NCBI GenBank assembly: GCA_022567365.1
Contig: JADFHG010000195.1
Span: forward strand, 1 to 7,069
Reading direction: 5' to 3'
Origin: Planctomycetota bacterium
Lineage (GTDB): Bacteria > Planctomycetota > Phycisphaerae > UBA1845
Length of the DNA stretch: 7,069 nucleotides
This document shows, piece by piece, positions 6,120 through 7,069 of this stretch. The position numbers and the translations under genes were made by a program. The notes under the pieces were generated by a model, which worked only from the letters and a program-made list of their open reading frames with translations, was not told where the DNA came from and did not search any database. The number at the start of each line of letters is the position of its first letter. Positions within the stretch are counted from its first letter, which is position 1.

Positions 6120-6153
6120 GTAGGGCGGGTGGATTACCTGCCAGAAACATCGG
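6120..6153 (+). repeat. Right copy of the 34-bp direct repeat flanking abi
   Basis: This copy begins four bases after the abi stop codon and matches 5300-5333 at 27 of 34 positions in the same orientation, at a distance of exactly 820 bases. It can form GGCGGGT-GGATT-ACCTGCC (6124-6142), with one G-T wobble, at the place where the left copy also forms a hairpin. Both may be members of an interspersed hairpin repeat family, or scars of the insertion of abi. Confidence 0.65.
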
Positions 6154-6211
6154 CGAGTACGGGGCATGCACGCCGGGCCGCGCGGCGGGTCGAGGTTGCA
6201 TCGTCGCCCAT

Positions 6212-6267
6212 ACTGTGGGACAGCGTTTCCGGCCTGCCATGACCGGCAAGAAAGCCGGTTCCGCAGG
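6212..6267. repeat. Degenerate 56-bp palindromic element
   Basis: The halves 6212-6239 and 6240-6267 are imperfect inverted repeats: 18 of 28 positions pair by Watson-Crick rules and two more by G-T wobble. The left end ACTGTGGGACAG recalls an interspersed palindrome (GTGGGACAGG...) that I remember from planctomycete genomes; this is from memory and unverified. Inside it, ACCGGC-AAGAAA-GCCGGT (6242-6259) forms a perfect six-pair hairpin. With no T-run after it, it is not a standard terminator. Confidence 0.5.
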
Positions 6268-6672
6268 TGTGGTGCAGCCACTTGGAGAAACCGAGCGTCA
6301 CCGCTGGGCGGCGTGGGATCTTCAATCGCCCCATGAACCTGCGGGCAAGTTACCCTCGAAACGACGTAAAATCGCGGATTAGCGGACGGCCCTTGCGGTC
6401 GCGCGGGGATTTCGATAAGCTGGGGCGTGGTTGTTTTGGGGGGTGCGTCGCAGAAGGCTGGTCGCCGCGTCGCGCGTTTGTCGGGAGCAGCCCGGCGGAC
6501 GGGGCGCAGGGCGGTCGACGGGGGTACACGCGATATCCGCATACCGCTTCGGCTTTGCCGGGAAGCCGGATCTTTCGCACCATAGCGCCGCGCGTGGTTC
6601 GCGGTACGAGGTATTGGGTTCGCCGCATCGACGGGGGTCTCCGCCGATACGGGACTACAGGAGAGTCATAGC

Positions 6673-7069
6673 GTGAGTGATCGCAGCACACCAATCGTGG
6701 GTCGTCTCGTAATCGTTTTCGCCATCCTTGCCTCGACCGGCGCGGCCGCACACGGGCAGGCGATTCGCTGGTTATCGGGCGCGACGGAGATTACCGCTCA
6801 GAGTCCGGCTGAAGCACGGACGACGATCGACGCGCTCGCGGCGCGCGAAACCGAGCGCCGCGTCGTCGTGCAGTTTGATCGGGCGATCGAGCGGGTCGAG
6901 CGGGTCGCACTTGCGGCGGCCGGCGTCGAGCTTCTCAGCTCGGTCGGTAATCACGCATACTTCGCATCGCTCGCGCTTGGCGGTGTCGACTCCGGGGCCG
7001 CCGTCGCGGCAGCGCCGATTCGCGCCGTCGTCGCGATTGCCCAAACTTGGAAAGTGCACCCACGTGTCA
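6673..7069 (+). CDS. Secreted protein, N-terminal part; probable subtilase-like prodomain
   Basis: This reading frame starts with GTG and runs open to the window edge (132 full codons), so it is a 3'-truncated view of a longer gene. AGGAGAG (6659-6665) ends seven bases before the GTG and fixes the start. A signal peptide is clear: a short polar start (MSDRSTPIVGR), a hydrophobic stretch at about residues 12-26, and a likely cut after HGQA near residue 30. The mature part has RRVVVQFDRAIERVERVALA, then AAGVELLSSVGNHAYFASLA, ending with QTWKVHP. This resembles the N-terminal inhibitor/prodomain of S8 (subtilisin-like) secreted proteases. The protease domain would lie beyond the edge, so the family call is an inference; it could be another large exported protein. 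Confidence 0.75.
   Translation, partial: MSDRSTPIVGRLVIVFAILASTGAAAHGQAIRWLSGATEITAQSPAEARTTIDALAARETERRVVVQFDRAIERVERVALAAAGVELLSSVGNHAYFASLALGGVDSGAAVAAAPIRAVVAIAQTWKVHPRV

Larger units (their letters stand above)
6116..6672. other. Spacer between abi and the secreted-protein gene
   Basis: No convincing gene lies in these 557 bases. The longest + strand frame (6267-6671) has a composition rich in Arg, Gly and Ser, no ribosome binding site and no recognisable motif. The spacer holds the right copy of the abi-flanking repeat, a degenerate 56-bp palindrome, and two exact copies of TCGACGGGGGT at 6515-6525 and 6628-6638. The promoter of the downstream gene should be here, but no clear -35/-10 pair was seen. 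Confidence 0.6.

Noticed and set aside
6515..6638. Two exact copies of TCGACGGGGGT, 113 bases apart.
   Set aside because: Eleven bases of GC-rich sequence with no surrounding similarity or symmetry; probably chance.
6267..6671. 134-codon + strand frame just before the secreted-protein gene.
   Set aside because: There is no ribosome binding site. It begins at the end of the degenerate palindrome, and its Arg/Gly/Ser-rich composition is typical of translated spacer.

Overview
The window comes from a GC-rich bacterial chromosome. Three things suggest Planctomycetota or a neighbouring phylum: long gene-poor spacers full of GC-rich palindromes, a degenerate copy of a GTGGGACAGG-type interspersed palindrome, and a secreted protein whose start resembles the subtilase prodomains common in that phylum. 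This assignment is an inference from style, because the window has no rRNA or marker gene.

Layout, left to right. Positions 1-485 hold no confident gene. The first 60 bases are AT-rich (22 of 60 are G or C), and 127-226 is a run of stable hairpins ending in a terminator-like stem on the + strand. Positions 486-1937 (-) encode a 12-helix APC-superfamily amino acid permease. Positions 1938-2502 are a spacer with three copies of a 12-bp tandem repeat and an orphan + strand intrinsic terminator. Positions 2503-2973 (-) encode a small three-helix membrane protein whose start is a GTG with a good ribosome binding site. A 523-bp divergent region follows. It holds nested and mutually exclusive hairpins and a perfect 10-bp-arm palindrome that overlaps a -10-like box upstream of the next gene.

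The right half is all on the + strand. 3497-4606 is an Mrp/ApbC/NBP35-type iron-sulfur carrier ATPase with an N-terminal MIP18 domain. 4698-5225 is a DinB-superfamily putative metalloenzyme, possibly co-transcribed with mrp. 5363-6115 is an abortive-infection (Abi_C) protein with its own candidate promoter. 6116-6672 is a non-coding spacer with a degenerate palindrome. 6673 to the window end is the start of a secreted protein that begins with GTG and continues beyond the edge.

The genes do not form one pathway. The permease, the small membrane protein and the mrp-dinB pair look like ordinary chromosomal genes. The abi gene looks like a single-gene defence cassette. Its most notable feature is a pair of imperfect 34-bp direct repeats (27 of 34 identical) exactly 820 bp apart, one just before the gene and one starting four bases after its stop codon. 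I see no multi-gene novel system. The best leads are the repeat-flanked abi gene with its R-x6-H motif, the operator-like palindrome before mrp, and the structured stretches at 127-226 and 3227-3336.
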